Assembly: GCA_017412645.1 (NCBI GenBank)
Contig: JAFPWX010000019.1
Coordinates: 62,001 to 126,000, forward strand
DNA length: 64,000 bases
Direction of reading: 5' to 3'
Source of the DNA: Bacteroidales bacterium
GTDB taxonomy: Bacteria > Bacteroidota > Bacteroidia > Bacteroidales > UBA932
Under the pieces are notes generated by a model. The model was not told the DNA's origin and did not search any database. It was given only the letters and a program-made list of their open reading frames with translations. The translations under genes and the position numbers were made by a program. Below are positions 34,804 to 43,775 of the stretch, piece after piece (within the stretch, counting starts at the first letter, position 1; the number at the start of each line of letters is the position of its first letter).

Positions 34804-36942
34804 TTATTCGAGACCCACCGCCAGGAAAGCGAGGAAGCCTTCGATGTCAAGGTTGTAACCGCGCGGAGGGGCGAGCTGGGTGCCGTCGGGGGAGAGCAGG
34901 ATGTAGTTGGGCTGGGCGTTCACCCCGAAGCGTTCCCGGGCGATGTAGGAGTTCACCCTGCCGAGGTCCTTGAGAACCTTGCCGCTGGGGGTGGTTACCC
35001 AGTCGGAGGGGTCCAGGGGAGTCTTGTCGTCGTTGTAGAGGGCGACGATTATGTAGTGGTTGCGCAGGATTTCCAGCACCCGCGGGTCGCTCCATACGCG
35101 CTGTTCCATTTCCCGGCAGTTCACGCAGCCATGCCCGGTCACGTCCACGAATACCGGCTTGTTTTCGGCTTTGGCTGCCTCCAGACCCTCCTCCAGGGTG
35201 AAATATCCCGGAAGTCCGAGAGGCATCTTGAGGCCGTATTTGTTGCCGGCGCCTTCAGCGAGCTCCGAAGATTTGACCTCCATCGGAGGCAGGTAGCCCG
35301 AAAGAGCCTTCAGCGGAGCGCCCCAGAGGCCGGTTGCAAGATATGCCACGAAGGCGAAGGATGCCAGGCTGAGGATGATGCGGAGGGCCGACAGGCGTTT
35401 GATCTTGGCGTCGCGCTTGAAGCGTATCACCCCGAGCAGATAGAGTCCCATCAGGGCGAAACAGATTATCCAGATTATCAGGTACAGCTTGCGGCCCAGG
35501 ATTCCCCAGTGGTAGGTCTGGTCGGCCACGCTCAGGAACTTGAGACCCAGGGCTACCTCGATGAAGCCCAGGCACACCTTTACGCTGTTCAGCCAGCCGC
35601 CGCTCTTCGGGAGCTTTTTCAGCAGCCCCGGGAACATCGCCAGCAATGTGAAGGGGAGGGCAAAGGCCAGCGAGAAAGCCAGCATGGTTATCATCGGCGC
35701 CCAGAACTCCCCGGCCGTGCTCTTGATAAGGACCGTTCCCACTATGGGTCCTGTGCAGGAGAACGATACCAGAACCAGAGTGAGGGCCAGGAAGAAGATA
35801 CCTCCGAGGCTCCCCTTACTGGCCTTGGCGTCGCTGCCGTTCACCCATTTGGATGGGAGCGTTATCTCAAACGCGCCGAAGAAGCTGGCAGCGAACACCA
35901 TGAACACTATGAAGAAGATTATGTTGGGCAGCCAGTGGGTGGCGAGCCAGTTGAAGATATCGGCGGTAACGGCGTCGCCCCCTATCGCGCGCGTGAGTAT
36001 TATTATAATGGAGATGGGGACCGTGTAGAGCAGCACGATGAAGAGTCCGTACATCAAAGCCTTGAAGCGTCCCGCAGCGGGTGTGCTTTCGCCCTTGAGG
36101 AAGAACGACACCGTCATGGGCACCATCGGGAATACGCAGGGCGTAAGCAGCATGGCCAGGCCCCAGAGGATAGCCTCGAGGATCAGCGCCCAAAGGCCGC
36201 CCCCGGTGCCGGCCTGGGTGGAATTGCCGACTGTCTGCTGCCCCTCGGCCGCGGACTCGCCCGAGACCTCAACCGCGGACTCGTCGGAGAGCGAACCGTC
36301 ATTTTCGGCCATTTTTGCTGGTATCCCCCCGTTTTCGGAGGGGGATACCGTCATTTTCGCCCCTTTTTGCTGGTTGGCCCCCTCGCCGTCGGTCGTTCCA
36401 AGTCCAGCCGCCTTTATCTCGAACTCCCAATCCAGCGGGGGAGTGCACATCTGGTCGTTGCATGCGGAATAGGTTACGGTTCCGCGGATGATGTTTGCGG
36501 CGTCATTTTCGGCCGATTTTGACGCACCCCCCAGGTTTTCGACGGGGGGGTGTTGCGTTTTCGGGCCTTTTTGCTCCCGCGCCCCTAACGCAACACGTTG
36601 TGCGAACACCGCCTTGCCGGAGAATACCTCCCGACCCTGCAGCGTCTCTCCCTTTGAAACCGCATACGGTTCTCCGACCGCCACTGCACCGGCCTCAAGC
36701 GTGATGACAGTGGCGTTGTCCGGGTCGTTCAGGCCGTAGATGTGCCAGCCCGGCAGTATCGTGGCGGAGAACTCCAGCACGGCCGTCGCGCCGCCTGCAG
36801 CCTCGCTCGCCGCAACATCTTTCACCTCCACTTTCCATCGCACTATATTTTCCGGGGCCTGGGCCGAGGCGGGGAGAGCCGGGAAAACCGCGCCCGCCGC
36901 CAGCGACATGGCCGCAAAGAGGGATATCAGCAACTTTTTCAT
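34804..36942 (-). CDS. dsbD: Thiol:disulfide interchange protein DsbD with two in-frame element insertions
   Basis: Carries reducing power from cytoplasmic thioredoxin across the inner membrane to periplasmic thiols. 712 residues: signal peptide, periplasmic alpha domain (ACNDQMCTPPLDWEF), eight-helix membrane domain with LTPCVFPMVPMTV and FSCTGPIVGT, and a C-terminal thioredoxin-like domain with GHGCVNCREME. Two segments of about 25 residues, near 121-147 and 190-216, are encoded by palindromic elements. The first sits in the alpha domain just before the strand leading to the ACND motif, the second in the linker to the first helix. No frame is broken, so the protein is probably functional. 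Confidence 0.93.
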   Translation of the reverse strand: MKKLLISLFAAMSLAAGAVFPALPASAQAPENIVRWKVEVKDVAASEAAGGATAVLEFSATILPGWHIYGLNDPDNATVITLEAGAVAVGEPYAVSKGETLQGREVFSGKAVFAQRVALGAREQKGPKTQHPPVENLGGASKSAENDAANIIRGTVTYSACNDQMCTPPLDWEFEIKAAGLGTTDGEGANQQKGAKMTVSPSENGGIPAKMAENDGSLSDESAVEVSGESAAEGQQTVGNSTQAGTGGGLWALILEAILWGLAMLLTPCVFPMVPMTVSFFLKGESTPAAGRFKALMYGLFIVLLYTVPISIIIILTRAIGGDAVTADIFNWLATHWLPNIIFFIVFMVFAASFFGAFEITLPSKWVNGSDAKASKGSLGGIFFLALTLVLVSFSCTGPIVGTVLIKSTAGEFWAPMITMLAFSLAFALPFTLLAMFPGLLKKLPKSGGWLNSVKVCLGFIEVALGLKFLSVADQTYHWGILGRKLYLIIWIICFALMGLYLLGVIRFKRDAKIKRLSALRIILSLASFAFVAYLATGLWGAPLKALSGYLPPMEVKSSELAEGAGNKYGLKMPLGLPGYFTLEEGLEAAKAENKPVFVDVTGHGCVNCREMEQRVWSDPRVLEILRNHYIIVALYNDDKTPLDPSDWVTTPSGKVLKDLGRVNSYIARERFGVNAQPNYILLSPDGTQLAPPRGYNLDIEGFLAFLAVGLE
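36296..36373. repeat. Core-hairpin-core palindromic element in dsbD (linker)
   Basis: A hairpin with ten-base arms GGTATCCCCC/GGGGGATACC (36320-36329 with 36340-36349) is flanked by direct repeats of about 26 bases, CCGTCATTTTCGGCC- and CCGTCATTTTCGCCC-, each ending TTTTTGCTGG. Read on the other strand the flank gives AAAAATGGCCGAAAAT, very close to the core at 10368-10381. Confidence 0.8.
36501..36580. repeat. Core-hairpin-core palindromic element in dsbD (alpha domain)
   Basis: A hairpin CACCCCCC/GGGGGGTG (36525-36532 with 36545-36552) lies between CGTCATTTTCGGCCGATTTT and GTTTTCGGGCCTTTTTGC. It has the same architecture as the copy 200 bases away, with different arms. Confidence 0.75.
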
Positions 36943-36981
36943 TGTCTGCGAAGTTACTCATAATTTTTTGATTGCCTTAGG

Positions 36982-37012
36982 TTTGCATATTGAAAAATAA
37001 ATCGTATCTTTG
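36982..37012 (+). promoter_or_regulatory. Promoter of the rplC operon
   Basis: TTTG at 36982-36985, a 19-base spacer and TATCTTTG at 37005-37012. It shows that rplC downstream ORFs have their own promoter here and excludes an upstream start for rplC. Confidence 0.85.
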
Positions 37013-37013
37013 C

Positions 37014-37031
37014 AGCCCCCAAAATTGGGGT
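37014..37031 (+). promoter_or_regulatory. 5'-terminal leader hairpin of rplC mRNA
   Basis: CCCCA pairs with TGGGG over a short A-rich loop, directly behind the -7 element, as at rplM and rpsL. No T-run follows, so it is more likely a stability or regulatory hairpin than a terminator. Confidence 0.5.
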
Positions 37032-37064
37032 AAAGAATTAAACAAACAGTTAACAACCAAACCA

Positions 37065-37688
37065 ATGCCTGGATTAATTGGAAAAAAGATCGGAATGACT
37101 TCCGTCTTCGGTGCTGATGGAAAGAACCTTCCATGCACCGTCATCGAGGCTGGTCCGTGCGTTGTCACGCAAATCCGCACTCTCGATACCGACAAGTACG
37201 AGGCCGTGCAGCTTGCCTATGACGAAACAACAGAAAAGCACGCCAGCGCACCGCTCAAGGGGCACTTCGCAAAGGCAGGAGTAGCTCCCCACCGCAAGCT
37301 CGCCGAATTCCCGGCGGACTTCAAGAGCGATCTGAAACTGGGCGACACCGTCACCGTAGCAGACGTCTTCACAGATGTTCCGTTCGTCGATGTCGTCGGC
37401 ACTTCCAAAGGTAAGGGGTTCCAGGGTGTTGTGCACCGCTATCACTTCCGTGGTGTCGGTGATGCCACCCACGGTCAGTCCGACCGTCAGCGTCACCCCG
37501 GTTCTATGGGCGCATCGTCCTGGCCCTCCCGCGTTCTTCCCGGAATGCGCATGGCAGGCCACATGGGCAGCGAGCGCGTAAAGGTCTTCAATCTCCAGAT
37601 TGTCAAGATCATCCCCGAGAACAACCTTCTCATCGTTAAGGGTTCCGTCCCCGGAGCCAAGGGTTCTTATCTTTTATTGGAGGCTTAA
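37065..37688 (+). CDS. rplC: 50S ribosomal protein L3
   Basis: Large-subunit protein near the peptidyl transferase centre. 207 residues from ATG 37065 ([15 protein letters not shown]); the earlier in-frame ATG lies before the transcription start. The loop with HRYHFRG and [20 protein letters not shown] is typical. It opens a block that stops at rpsC. Confidence 0.96.
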   Translation: MPGLIGKKIGMTSVFGADGKNLPCTVIEAGPCVVTQIRTLDTDKYEAVQLAYDETTEKHASAPLKGHFAKAGVAPHRKLAEFPADFKSDLKLGDTVTVADVFTDVPFVDVVGTSKGKGFQGVVHRYHFRGVGDATHGQSDRQRHPGSMGASSWPSRVLPGMRMAGHMGSERVKVFNLQIVKIIPENNLLIVKGSVPGAKGSYLLLEA

Positions 37689-37691
37689 GCT

Positions 37692-38318
37692 ATGGATCTG
37701 AACGTACTTAAAATAGACGGCACTCCTTCTGGAAAGAAGGTCACTCTCGACCCTGCAGTTTTCGGAATCGAGCCCAACGACCACGCCATTTATCTCGACG
37801 TAGTCCAGTATCTTGCACATCAGAGGCATGGCAACGCCAAGAGCAAAGACCGCAGTGAAGTTGCATACAGCACCAAGAAGATGGGTCGCCAGAAGGGCGG
37901 CGGTGGAGCACGTCATGGTTCCATCAAGGCCGGTACCTATGTTGGTGGTGGTAGCATCTTCGGTCCCAAGCCCCGCTTCTACGGCGGCAAGCTCAACAAG
38001 AAGGTCAAGAGCCTCGCTCGTTGCTCCGCACTCAGCTATAAGGCACAGGAAAACGCAATCACCCTGGTAGAGCCCTTCGCAATGGAGGCTCCCAAGACCA
38101 AGGAGTTCGCAGGTATCCTCGAGGCCCTCAAGGCAGGAGACCGCAAGGTTCTCTTCGTCCTTCCGTCCAACTCGGACAACATTTTCCTTTCTTCCCGCAA
38201 CCTTCCTTACGTGAATGTCATCACCGTGGACGAGATCAACACCTACGCTATCATGAACGCGAATTCCGTGGTTCTGATGGACGGCGTCCAGGACATTCTC
38301 TCCGAGAGGAAAAAATAA
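37692..38318 (+). CDS. rplD: 50S ribosomal protein L4
   Basis: 208 residues. The extended loop contains KMGRQKGGGGARHGSIKAG. In other bacteria L4 represses its own operon; whether the rplC leader hairpin serves this here is unknown. Three-base gap after rplC. Confidence 0.96.
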   Translation: MDLNVLKIDGTPSGKKVTLDPAVFGIEPNDHAIYLDVVQYLAHQRHGNAKSKDRSEVAYSTKKMGRQKGGGGARHGSIKAGTYVGGGSIFGPKPRFYGGKLNKKVKSLARCSALSYKAQENAITLVEPFAMEAPKTKEFAGILEALKAGDRKVLFVLPSNSDNIFLSSRNLPYVNVITVDEINTYAIMNANSVVLMDGVQDILSERKK

Positions 38319-38327
38319 TCTTGAAAA

Positions 38328-38618
38328 ATGGGAATACTTATTAAGCCTATAGTAACAGAGAAGCTTACGGTTCAGGGCGAAAAGTTGAACCGCTACGGCT
38401 TCGTGGTAGACCGCGACGCCAACAAGCTTCAGATAAAGGAAGCGGTCGAGAAGGCATACGGCGTCAGCGTCGCATCCGTCAACACCGCCAACTACCACGG
38501 CAAGCGCAAGAGCCGCTACTCCAAGAGCGGTATGCTCCGCGGCCGCATGAACCATTTCAAGAAGGCCTATGTCACCCTCGCTGGTGAAGATAAGATAGAC
38601 TTCTACGCTAACATCTAG
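38328..38618 (+). CDS. rplW: 50S ribosomal protein L23
   Basis: 96 residues, starting MGILIKPIVTEKLTVQGEK, the usual opening of L23. It lies at the exit tunnel and docks trigger factor and signal recognition particle. Confidence 0.96.
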   Translation: MGILIKPIVTEKLTVQGEKLNRYGFVVDRDANKLQIKEAVEKAYGVSVASVNTANYHGKRKSRYSKSGMLRGRMNHFKKAYVTLAGEDKIDFYANI

Positions 38619-38630
38619 GAGGACTCAGAA

Positions 38631-39455
38631 ATGGCAGTTAAGAAATACAAACCGACCACTCCCGGACAGAGGAACAAGGTCATCAGCGCTTTCACCGAGA
38701 TCACGGCGAAAAAGCCTCACAAGTCATTGCTCGAGCCCCTGCATGGCACCGGCGGCCGCAACAACACCGGCCAGCTCACCATGCGCTATATCGGCGGCGG
38801 TCACAAGAAGATGTACCGCGTTATCGACTTCCTTCGCGACAAGGACAACTGCACCGCTACGGTTCGCACCATTGAGTACGATCCCAACCGTACCGCCCGC
38901 ATTGCTCTCGTTCAGTACGAAGATGGCGAATACCGCTACATCATCGCTCCCGAAGGACTGAAGGTTGGACAGGTTATCGCTTCCGGTAGCGGAGTCGCTC
39001 CCGAAGTCGGCAACGCCCTTCCTCTTTCGGAAATTCCTGTCGGTACTCTCGTTCACAATATCGAACTCCGTCCCGGCCAGGGTGCCACCATGGCACGCAG
39101 CGCCGGTGCGTTCGCACAGCTTGCCGCCCGTGAGGGCAACCACGCGATCCTTCGTCTGCCTTCAGGCGAAACCCGCATGGTGCTGGTAAACTGCCGCGCA
39201 ACCGTGGGCACCGTCTCCAACGGCGACCACAACCTTGAGAGCTACGGCAAGGCCGGACGTTCCCGTCACCTCGGACGCAGGCCGCACAACCGCGGCGTCG
39301 TCATGAACCCGCACGACCACCCGATGGGCGGCGGTGAAGGACGTGCTTCCGGCGGACATCCGCGTTCGCGCAAGGGTCTCCCCGCAAAGGGCTACAAGAC
39401 CCGCAACCCGAAGGCGAGCTCCAACAAGTTCATCATTGAAAGAAGAAAGAAATAA
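38631..39455 (+). CDS. rplB: 50S ribosomal protein L2
   Basis: 274 residues with the conserved C-terminal region [19 protein letters not shown] that supports peptidyl transferase activity. A good Shine-Dalgarno AGGAGG lies about 9 bases before the ATG, unusual in this window. Confidence 0.97.
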   Translation: MAVKKYKPTTPGQRNKVISAFTEITAKKPHKSLLEPLHGTGGRNNTGQLTMRYIGGGHKKMYRVIDFLRDKDNCTATVRTIEYDPNRTARIALVQYEDGEYRYIIAPEGLKVGQVIASGSGVAPEVGNALPLSEIPVGTLVHNIELRPGQGATMARSAGAFAQLAAREGNHAILRLPSGETRMVLVNCRATVGTVSNGDHNLESYGKAGRSRHLGRRPHNRGVVMNPHDHPMGGGEGRASGGHPRSRKGLPAKGYKTRNPKASSNKFIIERRKK

Positions 39456-39464
39456 ACAGGAATT

Positions 39465-39734
39465 ATGAGTCGTTCACTTAAAAAAGGACCATACATCCAG
39501 GAAGCCCTGGAAAAAAGGATTCTTGCCATGAACGAAGGTGGCAAGAAGAAAGAGGTGGTCAAGACCTGGAGCCGTTCCAGCATGATCTCCCCTGATTTCA
39601 TCGGCCATACTGTCGCGGTTCACAACGGGAACAAGTTCATTCCTGTTTACATCACCGAACAGATGGTAGGACACAAGCTCGGCGAGTTCGCCCCTACCCG
39701 TATCTTCCGGGGTCACTCCGGCAATAACAAGTAA
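39465..39734 (+). CDS. rpsS: 30S ribosomal protein S19
   Basis: 89 residues starting [11 protein letters not shown], with [29 protein letters not shown] split over the usual core. Ten-base gap after rplB. Confidence 0.97.
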   Translation: MSRSLKKGPYIQEALEKRILAMNEGGKKKEVVKTWSRSSMISPDFIGHTVAVHNGNKFIPVYITEQMVGHKLGEFAPTRIFRGHSGNNK

Positions 39735-39740
39735 TAAGCT

Positions 39741-40160
39741 ATGGGACAGAGGAAAAGACTTATGGCCGAACGCTTCAAGGAAGCGAAGAAGACCACGGCA
39801 ATCGCCAAGCTTAACGACAATCCCACTTCTCCCCGCAAGATGCGCCTCGTGGCTGACACCGTGCGTGGTGTCGAGGTCAACAAGGCCCTCGATCTCCTGC
39901 ACTTCAGCAAGCGCGAGCCGTCCATCAAGCTGGAAAAGCTGATCCGCAGCGCCATCGCCAACTGGGAAGCCAAGAATCCCGAAGGAGCGAAGGATCTCGA
40001 AAGCGGAAGAGTTTATGTAAAGACCATCATGGTTGGCGAAGGCCGCACCATCAAGCGTGTACGCCCCATGCCTCAGGGCAGGGCCGGTCGTATCCGCAAG
40101 CGCAGCAACCACGTCACCGTGATTCTCGATGTCAAACCCGCAGCAGAGGAGGCAAAGTAA
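39741..40160 (+). CDS. rplV: 50S ribosomal protein L22
   Basis: 139 residues with [19 protein letters not shown] and the tunnel hairpin [20 protein letters not shown]. Macrolide-relevant loop residues show no deletion that I can see. Confidence 0.96.
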   Translation: MGQRKRLMAERFKEAKKTTAIAKLNDNPTSPRKMRLVADTVRGVEVNKALDLLHFSKREPSIKLEKLIRSAIANWEAKNPEGAKDLESGRVYVKTIMVGEGRTIKRVRPMPQGRAGRIRKRSNHVTVILDVKPAAEEAK

Positions 40161-40161
40161 T

Positions 40162-40932
40162 ATGGGACAGAAAACTAATCCTATCAGCAACAGAATCGGC
40201 ATCACCCGCGGTTGGGATTCCAACTGGGCCGGTGGAAACTATGCCGAGAAGATAGCGGAAGACTACAAGATCCGTCAGTATCTGGGAGGCCGTCTTGCAA
40301 AGGCAGGTCTCAGCCGCATCGTCATCGAGCGCACCCTCAAGCTCATCACCGTCACCATCTACGCAGCCCGTCCCGGTTTCATTATCGGTAAGGGAGGCAC
40401 CGAGGTCGACAAGCTTAAGGAAGAGCTCAAGAAGGTCACCGGCAAGGAGGTGCAGGTCAATATCTACGAAGTTCGCCGTCCCGAAGTGGACGCACACATC
40501 GTGGCCGACAGCATCGCCCGCCAGATCGAAGGCCGCGTCAGCTATCGCCGCGCCATCAAGATGGCCATCGCCAACACCATGCGTGTCGGTGCAGAGGGCA
40601 TCAAGGTGCAGATCAGCGGTCGTGTAGGTGGCGCCGAAATCGCCCGTTCCGAGATGTTCAAGGAAGGCCGCACTCCGCTGCATACCTTCCGTGCAGACAT
40701 CGACTACGCCCTGGCAGTCGCTCGCACCAGCATGGGTGCCCTCGGCATCAAGGTGTGGATCTGCAACGGCGAAAAGTACGGCAAGCAGGATCTTACTCCC
40801 GCTGCCTTCGCAGCAGCCAACGCACAGGCTGCCGGCGCAGGCCGCAGCGGTGGTCGTGGAGACCGCCGTCCGCGCCGCGACGGTGACCGTGGTGGCCGCG
40901 GTGGAGAGCGTCGCCCCCGTCGCGAGAACTAA
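40162..40932 (+). CDS. rpsC: 30S ribosomal protein S3 with Gly/Arg-rich tail
   Basis: 256 residues from ATG 40162 ([18 protein letters not shown]), one base after the rplV stop. The KH domain shows [19 protein letters not shown]. The end is a basic Gly/Arg-rich tail of about 35 residues ([16 protein letters not shown]), probably contacting mRNA or rRNA. rplP, rpmC and rpsQ, expected next, are absent; a hairpin element and a minus-strand gene follow. Confidence 0.96.
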   Translation: MGQKTNPISNRIGITRGWDSNWAGGNYAEKIAEDYKIRQYLGGRLAKAGLSRIVIERTLKLITVTIYAARPGFIIGKGGTEVDKLKEELKKVTGKEVQVNIYEVRRPEVDAHIVADSIARQIEGRVSYRRAIKMAIANTMRVGAEGIKVQISGRVGGAEIARSEMFKEGRTPLHTFRADIDYALAVARTSMGALGIKVWICNGEKYGKQDLTPAAFAAANAQAAGAGRSGGRGDRRPRRDGDRGGRGGERRPRREN

Positions 40933-40968
40933 TCGCGGAGCGCTCTGTAGAGAGCCCTGACGATTAGG

Positions 40969-41036
40969 GTCGTTTTTGAAGGACCCCCCGGGTGAAAAGC
41001 CCGGGGGGTCTGACGTTTTTGGCCTTTTTTGACAGG
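40969..41036. repeat. Hairpin-core palindromic element after rpsC
   Basis: A perfect 11-base stem (GACCCCCCGGG at 40982-40992 with CCCGGGGGGTC at 41000-41010, loop TGAAAAG) is followed by GACGTTTTTGGCCTTTTTTGAC. It resembles the element at 7454-7504 in 44 of 51 bases and probably terminates the rplC operon. The core in reverse, GTCAAAAAAGGCC, is identical to 13 bases of the element at 46611-46699. Confidence 0.8.
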
Positions 41037-41046
41037 ACAGTCTTTC

Positions 41047-43143
41047 CTATCGCACCGCCTCCAGTGCGGAGAGAGTATGCGGGATATGCTCGCCGGGGAG
41101 TCTTACGATTCTCCTTTCGCGGTCGCGGACAGCCTGTTCCGCGGCCTTTTTCTCTTCAGCTGCCTTGCGCTCCTGCTCGGCCTTTTGCTCCTGAGCGAGT
41201 TTGGCCTGCTCTGCCCTGCTGGTAGGACCAGCGGGAGTGGTGGTGGCAGGCTGGCGTCCGTGCTGACTGGGCTGAGAGTGGCCCTGGGGAGCGGGTGTGG
41301 TGCGGCCGGAACCGGCGGCGGAACCCGAAGCGGCCTCGGAACCGGAACCAGAGCCTGAGCCTGAGCCTGCCTTATCAAGTCCCTCGAACCTCGGATCGAA
41401 AGGATCGCGGGTCAGAAGTGCGATTCCAGGTCCTTCAAATACTATCATACCGTTTCCGACATAATCGGCAAAGGGCATGATGGCCAGGGTGCGCATCCAG
41501 CGACCGTCTTCCTCATAGAGCGAAAGAACCAGATCGTACGCCAAACCAGTGCCGTGAACATCGTCCTTGGTGCCGCCGCGGCTGGAGGCAATGAGGCTCA
41601 GTCCCACGGTGCGGGCGTTGTTCGGACCCCAGTAGATGATTTCTTCTCCCTCCATCTTATAGTAGGGATCGTCGAACTTGTCGATGAAGTGGCAGACGAG
41701 TTCGTCGTGCAGCTTCACTTCGGCTCCGGCGTCGCTCCTCTTCACGGAGCAATTTACAACCTCGCCCATATGGAACGGACGGTGGAAGACCTTGCTGCGA
41801 GAAGCGTCGCGCTCGGCGTGTGCGAGTGCTCCGTCCTGTACCAGGGGGATGTAAGAGGTGATACCGGTATTCTCGCCTTCGATGATATCCATGCAGCGAT
41901 TCACGAAGTCGGTATGGTTGCTGAGTTTCGACACAAAATTCGGGTCGATTCCAAGGCCGTGGAACACATCGGTGTGCACAAGCTCATGGTAGCCGACCAG
42001 CGGCAGGGTATAGGCCCTCATGCCAGGAGCGTTGATGTCGGCCATGGCCAGCCAGCGCTGTCCGTCTGCGGCCACATAGATGAGGCCCTGTGCGCACTCC
42101 GCCTCGAAATATCCATAATTGCTGATCGTCTTCACCAGGCTGCCGTCGGCCTCATAGAGAAGGGCCTTCAAAACGTAGCTCTTCTGGTTCGAGAAAGACA
42201 TCGAGCCCGTGGTTCCCGGCTGCACGGCGAAGGGTTCGAAACGCACGAAGCGTCCGTAGCCCCATTCGATGGGAAGGTCAGCGCAAAGCACAGTGGCGCC
42301 CAGAAGATCCCTGCGCAGCTCCATGAGCTTGAGGCTGTTCTCGTGGAACCTCACGCCAACCGGACCGCATCTGTATGCGGCTGCGCGGACCGGGTCTCCC
42401 TGGGGATCGTAGGGGATCACCGCGCCGGCCTGGCGGAATACCTGCTTGCTGCTGAGGTCTCCGCTGAAGAAGACGTGGGTGAAGTCGGTGGCGAGGCACT
42501 TGTACGATCCGGACGAGCGGGTGATTGCCAGATACTCGAAGGGAACCGGGACGGAACCGTTTTCGCAGATAATGCCCTTCAGGCGCTTCATACCGTCGGT
42601 GGCGATGGCATAACCGTCGTTGAAAGAAGGACGGATATAGAACTGCGGGGCGAATATTTCTTGCCCTGCGGCATTGTAAATACCCCAGAGCCTCTCATAG
42701 CCGAAGCCGGCCACAGGAGCCTCCTTCTCGCCGAAGAACAGGCGTCCGTCACGAGATACTGCCACGTCGCGGAACTCCAGCGGCAGGACGATACGACCGG
42801 TGATGTCCGCGATGCCGCGGTACTTCACGCTTCCCTCCTTCTGCATGAGTTCGCAGTAGCCGTACTTGTCGAACTTGCTGATATTGTCGTATTCGGCAGG
42901 AATGATAAAAGTGCCCTGTCCGTCGATGATACCGGTGCGGCCGTTCAGTTTCACTTCGGCCATACCGTTCTTGTCGAACTTGCCGGCGGCATCGAACTGC
43001 GGTTCGATAATCCAGACTTTGCCTTTTGCCTGATATCCGTATTTCTTTGTAGCCTTGTCCTTTACAGGCTTCATGTCCTGTGCGGAAGCGGCGAGCGAAA
43101 GAAGCATCGCAAATGCACAGAGGATAGTTTCGATATGTTTCAT
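41047..43143 (-). CDS. WG-repeat protein, exported
   Basis: 698 residues with a signal peptide (SLAASAQ). The first half has WG/KWG-type beta repeats (YGYQAKGKVWIIEPQFDAAG, GRTGIIDGQGTFIIPAEYD), a beta-propeller-like unit of unknown ligand. The second half has no clear family; it is followed by a Gly-Ser run (coded by a CTGAGC-type tandem repeat near 41349-41372), a Pro/Thr/Gln stretch and a charged helical coil. A minus-strand TAACTTTG at 43163-43170 is a likely promoter. Probably a periplasmic or surface protein. Confidence 0.7.
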   Translation of the reverse strand: MKHIETILCAFAMLLSLAASAQDMKPVKDKATKKYGYQAKGKVWIIEPQFDAAGKFDKNGMAEVKLNGRTGIIDGQGTFIIPAEYDNISKFDKYGYCELMQKEGSVKYRGIADITGRIVLPLEFRDVAVSRDGRLFFGEKEAPVAGFGYERLWGIYNAAGQEIFAPQFYIRPSFNDGYAIATDGMKRLKGIICENGSVPVPFEYLAITRSSGSYKCLATDFTHVFFSGDLSSKQVFRQAGAVIPYDPQGDPVRAAAYRCGPVGVRFHENSLKLMELRRDLLGATVLCADLPIEWGYGRFVRFEPFAVQPGTTGSMSFSNQKSYVLKALLYEADGSLVKTISNYGYFEAECAQGLIYVAADGQRWLAMADINAPGMRAYTLPLVGYHELVHTDVFHGLGIDPNFVSKLSNHTDFVNRCMDIIEGENTGITSYIPLVQDGALAHAERDASRSKVFHRPFHMGEVVNCSVKRSDAGAEVKLHDELVCHFIDKFDDPYYKMEGEEIIYWGPNNARTVGLSLIASSRGGTKDDVHGTGLAYDLVLSLYEEDGRWMRTLAIMPFADYVGNGMIVFEGPGIALLTRDPFDPRFEGLDKAGSGSGSGSGSEAASGSAAGSGRTTPAPQGHSQPSQHGRQPATTTPAGPTSRAEQAKLAQEQKAEQERKAAEEKKAAEQAVRDRERRIVRLPGEHIPHTLSALEAVR

Positions 43144-43182
43144 ATTTCTTCGTACAATTATACAAAGTTAACTTTTTTTTGT

Positions 43183-43190
43183 TACATTTG
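43183..43190 (+). promoter_or_regulatory. Promoter -7 element (TACATTTG) of the SusE-like gene
   Basis: TACATTTG lies 58 bases before the ATG. The upstream region contains the oppositely oriented -7 element of the WG-repeat gene at 43163-43170, so the two genes are back to back. Confidence 0.55.
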
Positions 43191-43248
43191 CGGGCTCAAA
43201 ATTAGAAGAATCTAAGCCGATAATAATTATTAACCAATTTATTTTAAA

Positions 43249-43707
43249 ATGAAAAAGATTTTCACTTATGCACTTATTGCTCTTGCAGCAGTAGCAGTTC
43301 TGGCTTGCTCCAAGCCCGCAGACACTGAGAAGGAAGAAGAGAAGAAGGAAGAAGCTCCCGCTTATCCCACCGATTACGCTTCCTACACTGAGGTTAGCGC
43401 CTGGGGAATCACTGGTTCCATCGCTTCCACTGGCAACGACTGGGGTCAGACTGCCGAAGATAAGGACATTGTCATGAAGACCAATGGCACCTGGCATGTC
43501 GCTACCGGTGTCGTTCTCACCACCACCGACCAGTTCAAGTTCCGCAAGGACAATGCTTGGACAGAGAATAGGGGCGGCATCTGCGAAGAAGCAGGCAAGC
43601 TCTTTGACGTTGCTCAAAACGGAGACAACATCAAGGTTCCCGCAGACGGCACCTACACTATTCTCCTCAACGCTGAGGAAGGAAAGGCAGTTGTTATCGC
43701 CGAGTAA
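43249..43707 (+). CDS. Single-domain SusE/SusF-like lipoprotein
   Basis: 152 residues with a lipobox (VLAC, Cys about 20), a Glu/Lys-rich linker and one domain with WGITGSIASTGNDWGQT, QFKFRKDNAW and a terminal strand (GTYTILLNAEEGKAVVI). This matches the starch-binding units found in tandem in SusE/SusF. A lone domain without SusC/SusD neighbours is unusual; it may bind glycans at the surface or just share the fold. Confidence 0.7.
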   Translation: MKKIFTYALIALAAVAVLACSKPADTEKEEEKKEEAPAYPTDYASYTEVSAWGITGSIASTGNDWGQTAEDKDIVMKTNGTWHVATGVVLTTTDQFKFRKDNAWTENRGGICEEAGKLFDVAQNGDNIKVPADGTYTILLNAEEGKAVVIAE

Positions 43708-43730
43708 TTTCCTTCAAGGAATAAACAATT

Positions 43731-43766
43731 CGGGCCACCCGGCAAGGGCGGCCCGTTTTCGTTTAT
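43731..43766 (+). terminator. Terminator between convergent genes
   Basis: GGGCC-CCC pairs with GGG-GGCCC (about 43732-43753) and TTTTCGTTT follows. It ends the SusE-like gene and may serve the convergent desulfidase gene as well. Confidence 0.75.
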
Positions 43767-43775
43767 AATAGCTCC

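Noticed and set aside
34369..36522. A 717-codon open frame on the plus strand across dsbD
   Set aside because: It is antisense to a clear DsbD; long mirror frames are expected in GC-rich genes with biased codons, and the translation has no recognisable domain.
36990..37064. A longer rplC start at 36990
   Set aside because: That ATG lies upstream of the transcription start predicted by the TTTG/TATCTTTG promoter, and the L3 family begins with MPGLIG at 37065.
41554..43215. A 553-codon plus-strand frame opposite the WG-repeat gene
   Set aside because: The minus-strand product has a signal peptide and WG repeats; the mirror frame has no family features.
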